Shown here: one piece after another, positions 51,781 to 60,063 of the stretch
Numbering within the stretch: the stretch's first letter is position 1
Layout: each line of letters opens with the position of its first letter
From: Coriobacteriaceae bacterium
Lineage (GTDB): Bacteria; Actinomycetota; Coriobacteriia; Coriobacteriales; Atopobiaceae
Direction: 5' to 3'
DNA length: 64,000 bases
Assembly (NCBI GenBank): GCA_004557505.1
Contig: SFGZ01000004.1
Location: 124,001 to 188,000 of the forward strand
Notes under the pieces: model-generated
Database searches by the model: none
The model's input: the letters and a program-made list of their open reading frames with translations, nothing else
Told to the model about the DNA's origin: nothing
Translations under genes and position numbers: made by a program

Positions 51781-53148
51781 CTAGGCCAGCTCCACCCGAT
51801 CCGCGCCGGTGATTCTCAGGTCGGCGGAGAAGAACTCCCGCAACGCGCGTATGGCCCATGCGGTGTCGCGGACGCCCGCGGTCTCGTAGCTGGAGTGCAT
51901 GGCGAGCTGCGGCAGGCCGATGTCGACGGCATACACGCTCACCTGGGTGTTTGAGAGATTGCCCAAAGTCGAGCCGCCGGCCATGTCGGAGCGGTTGGCA
52001 AAGGTTTGGCACGGCACGCCGGCCCGCTCGCACAGCGCCACGAAGACGGCGCGGCTGAAGGCGTCGGTCGTGTACTTCTGGTTGGCGGACTCCTTCACCA
52101 CCGGACCGCCGTTGAGGCGGCAGCGGTTTGCGGCATCGTAGAGCTCCGGGTGGTTGGGGTGCAGCGCGTGGGCGTTGTCGCAGCTCACGAGGAAGGAGCG
52201 CGAAAGGGCCCGCAGGTAGTCCCCCTCGCCCATGCCCAGCGCGGCGTTGGCGCGCACCAACGTGTCGCGGAGCAGCGTGGACATGGCCCCCTGCTTGGTG
52301 TTGGAGCCCACCTCCTCGTTGTCGAAGCACGCATAGACGGTCACGCAGCGGCGGTTCCTCTCGGCAGCAAACGCCTCGAGCGACGCAAAGGCGCACTGCA
52401 GGTCGTCGAGCTTGGGCGACGAGACGAACTCGTCCGCCAGACCCCAGATGCACGCTCGCTCGCGGTTCACGAGGAAGAGGTCGTGCGCGAGAACGTCCTC
52501 GGGCTTGGCACCCACGCCTTCGGCAACCATGCGGTCGAAGTCGTCCTTGCGCAGGCGTCCGGCTGAGAAGAGCGGGCAGAGGTCGACGGCCTTGTTGAAC
52601 GCCTTCCCCTCGTTCACGGAGCGGTCGAGGTGGATGGCCACGCTGGGGATGAGCAACAGGTCGCGGTCGGGGGCAAAGAGGCGGCTCTCGATGCCGTCGG
52701 CGGTGCGCACGAAGACGCGACCCGCGAGCGACAGGGGCTTGTCGAGCCAGGTGTAGTCGATCATCCCGCCGTAGCCCTCGACGTCGAGGCGCAGGTACTC
52801 CTCGGGCCCCTCGAGCGCGGGCGCGGACTTCAGCTTGTAGGTGGGGGAGTCGGCGTGCGCCGCCGTCATCTGGAAGTGGTAGCCGCTGCGATCGAGGGCG
52901 TCCTCGCCCACGCGGAACGCGACGACGCTTGAGCCGTTGCGGGTGGTGTAGTACGAGCCGCCGGGCCTGACCTCCCAGGCGTCCCCCTCGGGCAGTCGGG
53001 TGAACCCGGCCTGGTCGAGGCGGGCACCGATGCTTGCCGCCGTGTGGAACATGCTGGGGCAGCGGTGGATGAAGTCGACGAGGCGCTCCGAGGTCTCAAG
53101 GTCCTCGGCCGTCGCGCCGTCCGTGGCTGGGTGCTTGTCGTCTGGCAT
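51781..53148 (-). CDS. apeB: M18-family aminopeptidase
   Basis: A 455-residue M18 (aspartyl/AAP1-like) metalloaminopeptidase. The binuclear metal motifs are MTAAHADSPTYKLK (His, Asp), FDNEEVGSNTKQGA (Glu-Glu), SCDNAHALHPNHPE, and the C-terminal GLPQLAMHSSYETAGVRD with the last His. TrioSer/Gly segment DMAGGSTLGN is also conserved in the family. It removes N-terminal residues from peptides in the cytoplasm and, with the two dipeptidases nearby, fits a peptide-fermenting lifestyle. The ATG at 53148 has AGAGAGGACG upstream. It is divergent from the ABC-F gene. Confidence 0.94.
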   Translation of the reverse strand: MPDDKHPATDGATAEDLETSERLVDFIHRCPSMFHTAASIGARLDQAGFTRLPEGDAWEVRPGGSYYTTRNGSSVVAFRVGEDALDRSGYHFQMTAAHADSPTYKLKSAPALEGPEEYLRLDVEGYGGMIDYTWLDKPLSLAGRVFVRTADGIESRLFAPDRDLLLIPSVAIHLDRSVNEGKAFNKAVDLCPLFSAGRLRKDDFDRMVAEGVGAKPEDVLAHDLFLVNRERACIWGLADEFVSSPKLDDLQCAFASLEAFAAERNRRCVTVYACFDNEEVGSNTKQGAMSTLLRDTLVRANAALGMGEGDYLRALSRSFLVSCDNAHALHPNHPELYDAANRCRLNGGPVVKESANQKYTTDAFSRAVFVALCERAGVPCQTFANRSDMAGGSTLGNLSNTQVSVYAVDIGLPQLAMHSSYETAGVRDTAWAIRALREFFSADLRITGADRVELA

Positions 53149-53394
53149 GTGCGTCCTCTCTGTTGGCCGTCTCGAAGTCGAGCGTAGCACGGCGGCACCG
53201 TCGGCGTCGCGGCTTGCGATCGCGGCGCTCCTCGGGTAGGCTATCCATTGTTGCATCAAAGACGGGGCCGGCCCTTGGCAAGCCGCCCGAGAGATGGGAG
53301 AGGACCTTGCGCAACTAGACGCAGCCCTAATGGGCGAGAAGAACGTGCCCGCCTGCCGGCGCCCTGTGCCGGCCCTGCGTCTGTGAGGTCCCCC

Positions 53395-54912
53395 ATGCAA
53401 CTCAACCTGACGAACATCCACTACAGCTATGCCGGAAGCCCGCGCGAGGTGCTTGACGGCGTCACCCTCAGCCTTCCAGCCGGCTGGACCGGCGTCGTCG
53501 GCGACAACGGCTGCGGCAAGTCCACGCTCGCGCGCCTCGCCGCAGGCATCCTGCGTCCCACGGCGGGGAGCGTGAGCCCCGCCGGGCTGGTGGCCGCCTA
53601 CTGCGAGCAGGACAGCACCATCGCGCCCGCCTCGCTTCTCGACTTTGCCGCCTCCTGGGACCACGACGCCGTGCGGCTGCGGGACGCGCTGGGCATCGGA
53701 GACGACTGGGCCTGGCGCTTCGGGAGCCTCTCGCTTGGGCAGCGGAAGCGCCTCCAGGTTGCGGTGGCGCTCTGGGGCCGCCCGGACGTCCTGGTGATGG
53801 ACGAGCCCACGAACCACCTCGACGCGCCCGCGCGCGAGGCGGTGCTTCTCGCGCTGCGCTCCTTCTCCGGGGTGGGCATCCTCATCTCCCATGACCGCGA
53901 TCTGCTCGACGCACTGGTGGAGAGGTGCGTCTCGTTCGAGCGCGATGCGGTGCGCATGCGGCCCGGCACCTACACCCGGGCCTTCGGGCAGCGGGAGCGC
54001 GAGGTCGCGGCTGCCGCGGATGCCCAGGCCCGGGCTCGGCGAGAGGAGCGGCGCCTTGCGGCCGAGCGCCAGCGGCGCGTGGAGGAGGCGTCTCGCGCCG
54101 ACGGCCTGCGCAGCCAGCGCGGCCTCGACCCGCGTGACCACGATGCGCGCGCGAAGATACGCCGCGCGATCGTCTCGGGCAAGGACGCCCGCGCCACGCA
54201 CCTCGCCACGGCCCTGGATGCGCGTATACAGGCTCAGCGCGCCCGCGCCCAGGTGGCGTTTGTCGAGCGTCGCTATGACGGCGGCATCCCTTCGCTTGGC
54301 GAGCGGTCGAGAAGGGCGGTCATCGCGCGGCTGCCTGCGGGCGTGGTGCATTACGGCGACGCGCTGGACGCGCCGGGCGTCGCCATCCCGGATCTGCTCC
54401 TTGGCTCTGGCGATCACGTGGGGATTGTCGGCCCCAACGGGTCGGGGAAAACGACGCTGGTCACAGCCCTTGTGCGTGCGGTTCCGGAGGATGTGCCCAT
54501 GCTCTTCATGCCGCAGGAGCTTGGCGAGGCCGATGCGGCGCGCGCCATGGCGCGCCTCCAGGGGCTTGGTGCCGCCGAGCGGGGACGGGTGCTCTCGGTT
54601 GTGGCGCAGCTCAACTCTCGACCGGAGGCGCTGCTCGAGGGCGGCGAGCCCAGCCCGGGGGAGCTGCGCAAGCTCGTGCTGGCCGAGGCGGTGCTCGCAA
54701 AGCCGCAGATCCTGGTGATGGACGAACCCACGAACCACCTAGACCTGCACTCCATCGAGGCGCTCGAGCGCCTGCTCGCCTCGTTTTCCGGTGCGGTCGT
54801 CCTGGTGTCGCATGACGCGCGGGCGGTGAGGTCAAGCTGCGGGCGCATGTGGAGGCTGCGGCCCACGAGGGGCGAGGACTTCTCGGCCGGCGCGATCCTC
54901 GGGGCGCGCTAG
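53395..54912 (+). CDS. ABC-F family ATPase (duplicated ABC domains)
   Basis: A 505-residue soluble protein with two ABC domains and no membrane segment. Domain 1 has Walker A GDNGCGKST, signature LSLGQRKRL and Walker B VLVMDEPTNHLD. An Arg/Ala-rich helical linker of ~100 residues follows (ADAQARARREERRLAAERQR). Domain 2 has GPNGSGKTT, a weak signature SPGELRKL and ILVMDEPTNHLD. ABC-F proteins act on the ribosome as translation factors or antibiotic-target protection proteins. The short first domain and long basic linker recall the resistance-type members, but specificity cannot be assigned. The ATG at 53395 follows GAGGT. Confidence 0.9.
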   Translation: MQLNLTNIHYSYAGSPREVLDGVTLSLPAGWTGVVGDNGCGKSTLARLAAGILRPTAGSVSPAGLVAAYCEQDSTIAPASLLDFAASWDHDAVRLRDALGIGDDWAWRFGSLSLGQRKRLQVAVALWGRPDVLVMDEPTNHLDAPAREAVLLALRSFSGVGILISHDRDLLDALVERCVSFERDAVRMRPGTYTRAFGQREREVAAAADAQARARREERRLAAERQRRVEEASRADGLRSQRGLDPRDHDARAKIRRAIVSGKDARATHLATALDARIQAQRARAQVAFVERRYDGGIPSLGERSRRAVIARLPAGVVHYGDALDAPGVAIPDLLLGSGDHVGIVGPNGSGKTTLVTALVRAVPEDVPMLFMPQELGEADAARAMARLQGLGAAERGRVLSVVAQLNSRPEALLEGGEPSPGELRKLVLAEAVLAKPQILVMDEPTNHLDLHSIEALERLLASFSGAVVLVSHDARAVRSSCGRMWRLRPTRGEDFSAGAILGAR

Positions 54913-55013
54913 GGGACGGATGGCGTTCGGAGAACATGAGGGCTGCCGGGCCGCGCGATGCTGGCGCGCAATGACGCCCGCGCGATTCGCAGGGCTTCGC
55001 CTCTCTGCCGCGC

Positions 55014-55571
55014 CTACGCGATGAAGTCGAGGAAGGCGTCCGCCTGTGCGGCGAGCGCCGCCTCGTCCTCGGGGGAGAGGACGAGCGTGCCCGTGGTCCA
55101 GGACTCGCCCGAGAGGGCGATGCCGGTCTCCTTGTCGGTCATGACCTGCGCGCCCACGAAGGCGAGAAGCGCGTCGAGCGCCGCGCGCATCTCGGCGGTG
55201 GCGGTCCGGCCGCCTGCGCCCGAGACGGTGGCGCGCATGCCGCCGGCGACGGCAGTGCTGCGACCCTTGCCGGGAAGCGGCCTGCTCAGCCAGTCCACGA
55301 GGTTCTTCACGTGACCGGGGAACGAGGCGTTGTACTGCGGGCTCACGAACCACACGCCGTCGGCCTGGCGCACGGCCTCGCGCACGGCCGCAACCTCGGG
55401 GCGCTCGGGGTTCTCGAGGTCCTGGTTCATGAGGGGCAGCGCCGAGTAGTCCAGCCTGCTCACGCTGGCACGACCCTCGAGCAAGGTCTCGATGCGCCGT
55501 GCCAGCTGTTCGTTGAAGCCGTTGTTGCGAAGGGTCCCCACTACGATGAGGACGTTTTTCTCTGTTGCCAT
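55014..55571 (-). CDS. NADPH-dependent FMN reductase (flavodoxin-fold)
   Basis: A 185-residue FMN_red family oxidoreductase. The FMN phosphate loop is GTLRNNGFNEQLAR near residues 12-25, and the second flavin segment is VSPQYNASFPGHVKNLVDWL. It reduces FMN, quinones or azo/nitro compounds using NAD(P)H. The ATG at 55571 has AGGGGAG upstream. It is divergent from an HxlR-type regulator across ~160 bases containing GATACC/GGTATC palindromes, an arrangement typical of HxlR-controlled reductases. Confidence 0.92.
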   Translation of the reverse strand: MATEKNVLIVVGTLRNNGFNEQLARRIETLLEGRASVSRLDYSALPLMNQDLENPERPEVAAVREAVRQADGVWFVSPQYNASFPGHVKNLVDWLSRPLPGKGRSTAVAGGMRATVSGAGGRTATAEMRAALDALLAFVGAQVMTDKETGIALSGESWTTGTLVLSPEDEAALAAQADAFLDFIA

Positions 55572-55603
55572 GGCGCTCTCCCCTGTTCGGCCTGATGTGT
55601 TGA

Positions 55604-55694
55604 CTTGGTATCAACTCTGTACTAAAACTAGTGTAGCCAATGCACAAGATCTCTTGAATAACGCTCTTTCTCGATACCTGGTATCAAATTAGGT
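55604..55694. promoter_or_regulatory. Divergent control region with HxlR-type operators
   Basis: GATACC-T-GGTATC (55673-55685) is a perfect palindrome. The half-site TGGTATCAA recurs at 55606 facing the reductase, and GGTACC lies at 55692. The sites are placed to control both the reductase and the hxlR gene. Confidence 0.7.
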
Positions 55695-55729
55695 ACCATG
55701 TCACCACCGGCGGAAAGGGATGGCATCGC

Positions 55730-56080
55730 ATGAGAGGCGCACCTAGGGACTTTGGGACCTGCCCGTTCGTGACCGCGCAGTGGCTCCTCCGGGGGAAGTG
55801 GTCGATCGTGATCCTCCACCACCTGAGCGGGGGCAAGCTACGCTTTGGGGAGCTTGAGCGCCGCATGCCCGAGCTCACGCACTCCACGCTCTCCTCGCAG
55901 CTCAAGCGCCTTGAGGCGGAGGGATTGGTGAGCCGCGAGGTCTTTCCCGAGGTCCCGCCGCGCGTGGAGTACTCGCTCACGCAGGTGGGAAGGGACTTCA
56001 TCCCGGTGCTTTCGAGCATTGAGGCCTGGGGCGCGAGCTACATCGAGCACCTGCGCAAGGGGGGTGCCGCTCCGTCGTAG
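55730..56080 (+). CDS. HxlR-family winged-helix regulator
   Basis: A 116-residue HxlR-type regulator. The family core is visible: CPFVTAQWLLRGKWSIVILH near the N-terminus, LRFGELERRMPELTHSTLSSQLKRLE as the recognition helix region, and the wing VPPRVEYSLTQVGRDFIPVL. Such proteins sense electrophiles or oxidants and control a neighbouring reductase, here the divergent FMN reductase. The ATG at 55730 has AAAGGGA upstream. The CPF Cys near residue 11 is in the position of the redox-sensing Cys in HypR/YodB relatives. Confidence 0.93.
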   Translation: MRGAPRDFGTCPFVTAQWLLRGKWSIVILHHLSGGKLRFGELERRMPELTHSTLSSQLKRLEAEGLVSREVFPEVPPRVEYSLTQVGRDFIPVLSSIEAWGASYIEHLRKGGAAPS

Positions 56081-56147
56081 GGGAGGGGGCTGCGTGCGGC
56101 AGGCGCGCGGGTGCGGCGGGTATCCGCTTGCGGCACGCGCGCGGGCG

Positions 56148-56504
56148 CTATCCTCTCGCGCCGAGAAGCCCGCTCACCAGGCTCACGATGAGCGCCACAA
56201 AGAGCGTTCCCCAGAACCCCGAGACCACGACACCCATACCAAATACGCTCTCTGCGAGGCTGGATGCGAGTGACACCATGAGCGCGTCGATCACAAACGA
56301 GAAGAGCCCCAGTGTGAGGACCGTCACGGGGATCGAAAGAAACTGGATGATGGGCTTCACGATTGCGTTCATCACGCAGAGCATGAGCGCAAAGGAGAGA
56401 TACGCTGCCCACTTTGGCTCTCCAACCACGCGTGCCGAGGGCACGATGGCGACTGCGACGAACGACGCTATGGCGGTCGCGACTACGGAAACAAGCATTC
56501 TCAT
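56148..56504 (-). CDS. Phage holin family-like small membrane protein (pfam04020 type)
   Basis: A 118-residue protein with four hydrophobic helices. The middle segment, LMLCVMNAIVKPIIQFLSIP followed by VTVLTLGLFSFVIDALMV, is the signature of the phage-holin-family/DUF360-type membrane proteins found on bacterial chromosomes. Despite the name there is no phage gene nearby and no lytic function is implied. The ATG at 56504 has GCGAGG upstream; the longer upstream frame is Arg-rich and unlikely. Confidence 0.88.
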   Translation of the reverse strand: MRMLVSVVATAIASFVAVAIVPSARVVGEPKWAAYLSFALMLCVMNAIVKPIIQFLSIPVTVLTLGLFSFVIDALMVSLASSLAESVFGMGVVVSGFWGTLFVALIVSLVSGLLGARG

Positions 56505-56615
56505 GGCAGCTACCTCGCATCTTGCCTTCCGACTGTAACCATCACATGATACCCGAGTGCGCCGGTAGGCATTCCGAGTGCGTCGGGAGGCCTTGCTGGC
56601 GGCACCTGGGATGCC

Positions 56616-56762
56616 GTCACACGTTCGGGGCACGATTGTGTGACGTCCTGTGTGGGTCACAGTTTCGGGTGCGAACGTGTGACAGGTCGCAACACGATCG
56701 GTGTGCGAACGTGTATCGACCTGCGCTGGTCACACGTTCGGCCCCAAATGTGTGACCAGCGC
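56616..56762. repeat. Array of four GTCACAC/GTGTGAC hairpins, locus 2
   Basis: Hairpins lie at 56616-56644 (GTCACAC/GTGTGAC), 56656-56683 (GTCACA/TGTGAC), 56692-56714 (ACACG/CGTGT) and 56723-56762. The last has a perfect 13-bp stem, GCGCTGGTCACAC with GTGTGACCAGCGC, and a 14-base loop. The design mirrors the array at 33713-33859. No gene lies in the 501-base gap that holds it. Confidence 0.82.
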
Positions 56763-56835
56763 CCGGCGCGCCCGGCACCCAAGGCACCGGGCCGCAGCAC
56801 CCTCGGCCCCTCGGCCGGAAGATTCGTGGTCACAC

Positions 56836-56969
56836 CGAGAAGTTCAATTTCTCACAATGCAGTGGGACATTCAGTGCTAGGCTTTCCATAAATTGAACTT
56901 CTCGTTGTATGAAATTGAACTATTGGGTCTTGCATGGGCGTCTGCCGAGAAGATAAATTGAACTTCTCG
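56836..56969 (+). promoter_or_regulatory. Three exact AAATTGAACTTCTCG sites upstream of the XRE-aminotransferase gene
   Basis: The 15-base word AAATTGAACTTCTCG occurs inverted at 56836-56850 and direct at 56890-56904 and 56955-56969. A partial copy, AAATTGAACT, is at 56912-56921. The last site, read with its flank, forms CGAGAAG-N10-CTTCTCG. The spacing and proximity (37 bases before the start codon) suggest operators for the XRE domain encoded immediately downstream. Confidence 0.75.
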
Positions 56970-57005
56970 CACGGCGCAACGCAGGCACCCAGGGGGGGAG
57001 GGGTC

Positions 57006-58568
57006 GTGGAAGGCCAGACCCGCAAGGGCTTCTCGGCGCGCCTTGGGCAGGCGATGGACGAGCGCGGCCTGCGGCAGGCAGATCTCGTGCGCCTGGCTGC
57101 GGCCGATGGCGTCAAGCTGGGGAAGTCGCAGCTCAGCCAGTACCTGAGCGGGAAGACCGAACCCAGGAAGGCAACGCTCTCGTTTCTCGCCACCGCCCTC
57201 GGCATAAGCGCCGCGTGGCTTTCGGGTGAGGCCGAGGACGCCGGACCGGCTCCTGCCGCGTCGGCTCTCGTTACGCCATCGGCTTCGGCTGCCGTCCCAG
57301 ATCACAGTCCCGCACCCCACGATCCCACCAAGAAGGGGGAACCCGCCATGCCTCGCCGCCAATTCAAGAAGTCGTCCAAGCTCGACAACGTCCTGTACGA
57401 CATCCGCGGTCCCGTGCTGGACGAGGCGTACCGCATGGAGGACCAGGGCATCCACGTGCTCAAGCTTAACATTGGCAACCCCGCCCCGTTTGGCTTTAGG
57501 ACGCCGGACGAGGTCGTGAAGGACATGCAGGACCAGCTCACGGAGTGCGAGGGCTACTCCAACAGTCGCGGCCTCTTCTCCGCGCGCAAGGCCATCATGC
57601 AGTACGACCAGCTCAAGGGCATCCCAAATGTCGACGTGGAAGACATCTACACCGGCAACGGCGCCTCCGAGCTCATCCAGATTGCGATGAACGCCTTCAT
57701 GGACGTGGGTGACGAGATTCTCGTGCCCAGCCCGGACTACCCGCTGTGGACCGCCTGCGCAACGCTCGCCGGCAGCACTGCCGTGCATTACATCTGCGAC
57801 GAGCAGGCAAACTGGTACCCTGACGTCGAAGATATCAAGAGCAAGGTCACGCCGCGCACCAAGGGCATCGTCGTGATCAACCCCAATAACCCAACGGGTG
57901 CCCTGTACCCGCGTGAGGTGCTGCAGGAGATCGTGGACGTGGCGCGCGAAAACCAGCTGGTCATCTTTGCGGACGAGATCTACGACCGCCTCGTGATGGA
58001 CGGCAAGCAGCACGTCTCCATCGCGAGCCTCGCGCCCGACCTCTTCTGCGTCACGTTCAACGGCCTCTCCAAGAGCCACATGGTGGCGGGCTACCGCATT
58101 GGCTGGATGAGCCTCTCGGGCAACAAGAGCATCGCGAAGGACCTCATCGACGGCATCAACATGCTGTCCAACATGCGCCTGTGCTCAAACGTGCCGGCGC
58201 AGTCCATCGTGCAGACATGCCTGGGCGGCATCCAGCGCGGCCAGGGCCTTCTCGTCCCCGGCGGGCGCATCTTTGAGCAGCGCGAGTACGTCTACGAGCG
58301 CCTCTCGAACATGGACGGCGTCACGGTGACTAAGCCTGAGGCCGCGTTCTACATCTTCCCGCGGCTTGATCCGGACAAGTTCCACATCACCGACGACGAC
58401 CAGTTCGCACTTGACCTGCTCAAGGACAAGCACGTGCTCATCACGGCGGGCAAGGGCTTCAACTGGAAGAAGCCCGGCTACTTCCGCATTGTCTACCTGC
58501 CGCGCAGGCACACGCTGCACGAGGCGATGGACAAGGTCGAGGACTTCCTGAGCTACTACCGGCAGTGA
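57006..58568 (+). CDS. XRE-type HTH domain fused to AlaA-like class I aminotransferase
   Basis: A 520-residue fusion. Residues ~5-75 form an XRE-type helix-turn-helix (MDERGLRQADLVRLAA, then KLGKSQLSQYLSGKTEPRKA). A ~45-residue Ala/Pro linker follows. Residues ~115-520 form a complete class I PLP aminotransferase of the AlaA type, starting RRQFKKSSKLDNVLYDIRGP, with LKLNIGNPAPFGF, INPNNPTGALY, FADEIYDRL and the PLP-lysine segment FNGLSKSHMVAGYRIGW. AlaA makes alanine from pyruvate and glutamate. GTG 57006 has GGGGGAGGGG upstream. An internal ATG at 57348, with AAGGGGGAACC upstream, would release a stand-alone enzyme. Confidence 0.92.
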   Translation: MEGQTRKGFSARLGQAMDERGLRQADLVRLAAADGVKLGKSQLSQYLSGKTEPRKATLSFLATALGISAAWLSGEAEDAGPAPAASALVTPSASAAVPDHSPAPHDPTKKGEPAMPRRQFKKSSKLDNVLYDIRGPVLDEAYRMEDQGIHVLKLNIGNPAPFGFRTPDEVVKDMQDQLTECEGYSNSRGLFSARKAIMQYDQLKGIPNVDVEDIYTGNGASELIQIAMNAFMDVGDEILVPSPDYPLWTACATLAGSTAVHYICDEQANWYPDVEDIKSKVTPRTKGIVVINPNNPTGALYPREVLQEIVDVARENQLVIFADEIYDRLVMDGKQHVSIASLAPDLFCVTFNGLSKSHMVAGYRIGWMSLSGNKSIAKDLIDGINMLSNMRLCSNVPAQSIVQTCLGGIQRGQGLLVPGGRIFEQREYVYERLSNMDGVTVTKPEAAFYIFPRLDPDKFHITDDDQFALDLLKDKHVLITAGKGFNWKKPGYFRIVYLPRRHTLHEAMDKVEDFLSYYRQ

Positions 58569-58593
58569 GACAAAGGGACAGCCCCTGTCTCAC
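58565..58593. repeat. Short palindromic repeat, GAGACAAGGG family, copy 6
   Basis: GTGAGACA and TGTCTCAC pair perfectly around AAGGGACAGCCCC. The left arm contains the TGA stop of the aminotransferase fusion gene, so it probably serves as its terminator. Confidence 0.75.
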
Positions 58594-59376
58594 GTGCCGT
58601 GAAGACGGCGATGCTGCTTTCTCGAGGCGTCGGCTTGCGTTGGCGCGGCCCTTGCCAGGCCCATCGAAAGTGCGCTCGTACCCTACGCGCTCGCGTTGCT
58701 CGAAAAAAGACGTGCGGAAGCCAGGAAGTGAGTGGGCGGCGAGCCGCGAAGGTGGCTTGGGAAGGCCAAAAGGGACGTGCAGGCATTTTGCGTGAACAGC
58801 CAACTGGGATAACATAATTATTTCCTCTCACTTCCAATGCACGCGGCCCCGCCCATGGGGTGAGGGGTGAGAAAATGACGCTCACATCCTGAGTTCTGCG
58901 CGTAATTTGAGAGCTCTTTGTTGCTCACGTGCGTGGGCCAAGGGTTTGATTCGGCCACGATCGCCCAGGGGCATCGTTTGGTGCGCTCGCACCCGGCAGG
59001 AAGGATCTGCGACTGCCACCTCGGTGGGAAATACGCCTCGGAGCTACGGGCTAGGCTGCATCCCGAATCCTGGGGATGGGAAATCGGGATGCGGAGGTGC
59101 GGCTCTTCATGCCCAGGTGCGACGAGGGCCTGGATTCGGTATCTCCAAGGAATGGGGCGCAGCTCACCGTAAGCGCGCAGGGCAACATGGAGTTCGGCCT
59201 GGCGAATGCGAAGGATCCCAGGCCGGAGCGCGACACCGTATGGGCCTGCGGAGGCCTGGCTGTGCGGCGCGTCGTGGTGCAGCGCTGCCCGGCTGATCGG
59301 CGGCGGCGTTCATGCGCATCCGCCACACGAGGCCGACGTGATCTTGCGTGACGGGCCCTTCCCGGCACCCGACTGC
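58594..59376. other. Intergenic region with repeat element D
   Basis: No gene is supported in ~780 bases. Element D occupies 58708-58904. The remainder up to the hemolysin-III gene end has open frames of implausible composition on both strands. Confidence 0.55.
58708..58904. repeat. ~200-bp element with terminal inverted repeats, copy D
   Basis: The left end GACGTGCGGAAGCCAGGAAG then TGAGTG (58709-58734) and the right end (58879-58903), the reverse complement of ACGCGCAGAACTCAGGATGT then GAGCG, agree at 19 of 25 bases. GAAAATGA sits just inside the right arm. This is the most diverged pair. The interior is unrelated to other copies. Confidence 0.72.
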
Positions 59377-60063
59377 CTACACCACGAAGAGCAGGGCCGA
59401 GAGCGTGATGCAGGCGCTGCCGGCCAGAACGAACAGGTGGAAGACAAAGTGCAGGTAGGGGACCTTCTTGGGGATGTAGAAGAGAGCGCCTACGGTGTAG
59501 CTTACGCCCCCTGACACCAGAAGCCAGAATGCGGGTGCGGGCAGGACCTCCCAAAGGTCGCCCACGTGGAAGATCACAAGCCACCCCATGATGATGTAGA
59601 TGATGGCGGTGAGCCACTTGGGCTGGCGCTCGCGCAGGAGGCACTCGGCGAGGATGCCCACGACGGCGATGACCCAGACGGCCGTGGTGAGCGCGGCCCC
59701 GCCCCTGTCGGCGAGCGCCACCAGCGAAAACGGCGCGTAGGAGCCGGCGATGAGCAGATAGATGCCGCAGTGGTCGAGCACGCGGAAGACCCTTTTGGCC
59801 TTCTCGGGGGCCAGGGCGTGATAGAGGGTTGAGAGCAGGTACTCCACGATGAGCGCGATGCCCATGAGCAGGGCCGCCGCCAGTCTCACGCCACCGCCGT
59901 GGCTCACGGCCGTAACAATCAAGGTCACGAGCGCCGCGATGGCGAGAAGCGCCCCCACGCCATGTGAGACGGAATTGGCAATCTCCTCGCCCAGGGAGTA
60001 GCGGCGGTCGGGCTTCTCTCCGGTTGGGGGGAGTCCGCCTGTGGTAAAGGTGGTGTCTGCCAT
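59377..60063 (-). CDS. Hemolysin III / TrhA-family membrane protein
   Basis: A 228-residue seven-helix membrane protein of the HlyIII/PAQR family. The conserved zinc-site residues are seen in ANSVSHGVGALLAI (Ser-x3-His), LSTLYHALAPEKAKRVFRVLDH and PYLHFVFHLFVLAG (His-x3-His). The role is unclear; bacterial members affect membrane energetics or unsaturated fatty-acid homeostasis, and the hemolysin name is historical. The ATG at 60063 has GGAGGTCAC upstream. Confidence 0.93.
   Translation of the reverse strand: MADTTFTTGGLPPTGEKPDRRYSLGEEIANSVSHGVGALLAIAALVTLIVTAVSHGGGVRLAAALLMGIALIVEYLLSTLYHALAPEKAKRVFRVLDHCGIYLLIAGSYAPFSLVALADRGGAALTTAVWVIAVVGILAECLLRERQPKWLTAIIYIIMGWLVIFHVGDLWEVLPAPAFWLLVSGGVSYTVGALFYIPKKVPYLHFVFHLFVLAGSACITLSALLFVV

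Noticed and set aside
56148..56504. Possible prophage remnant, from the holin-family name
   Set aside because: No other phage gene, integrase or attachment site is near; this protein family is widespread on chromosomes.
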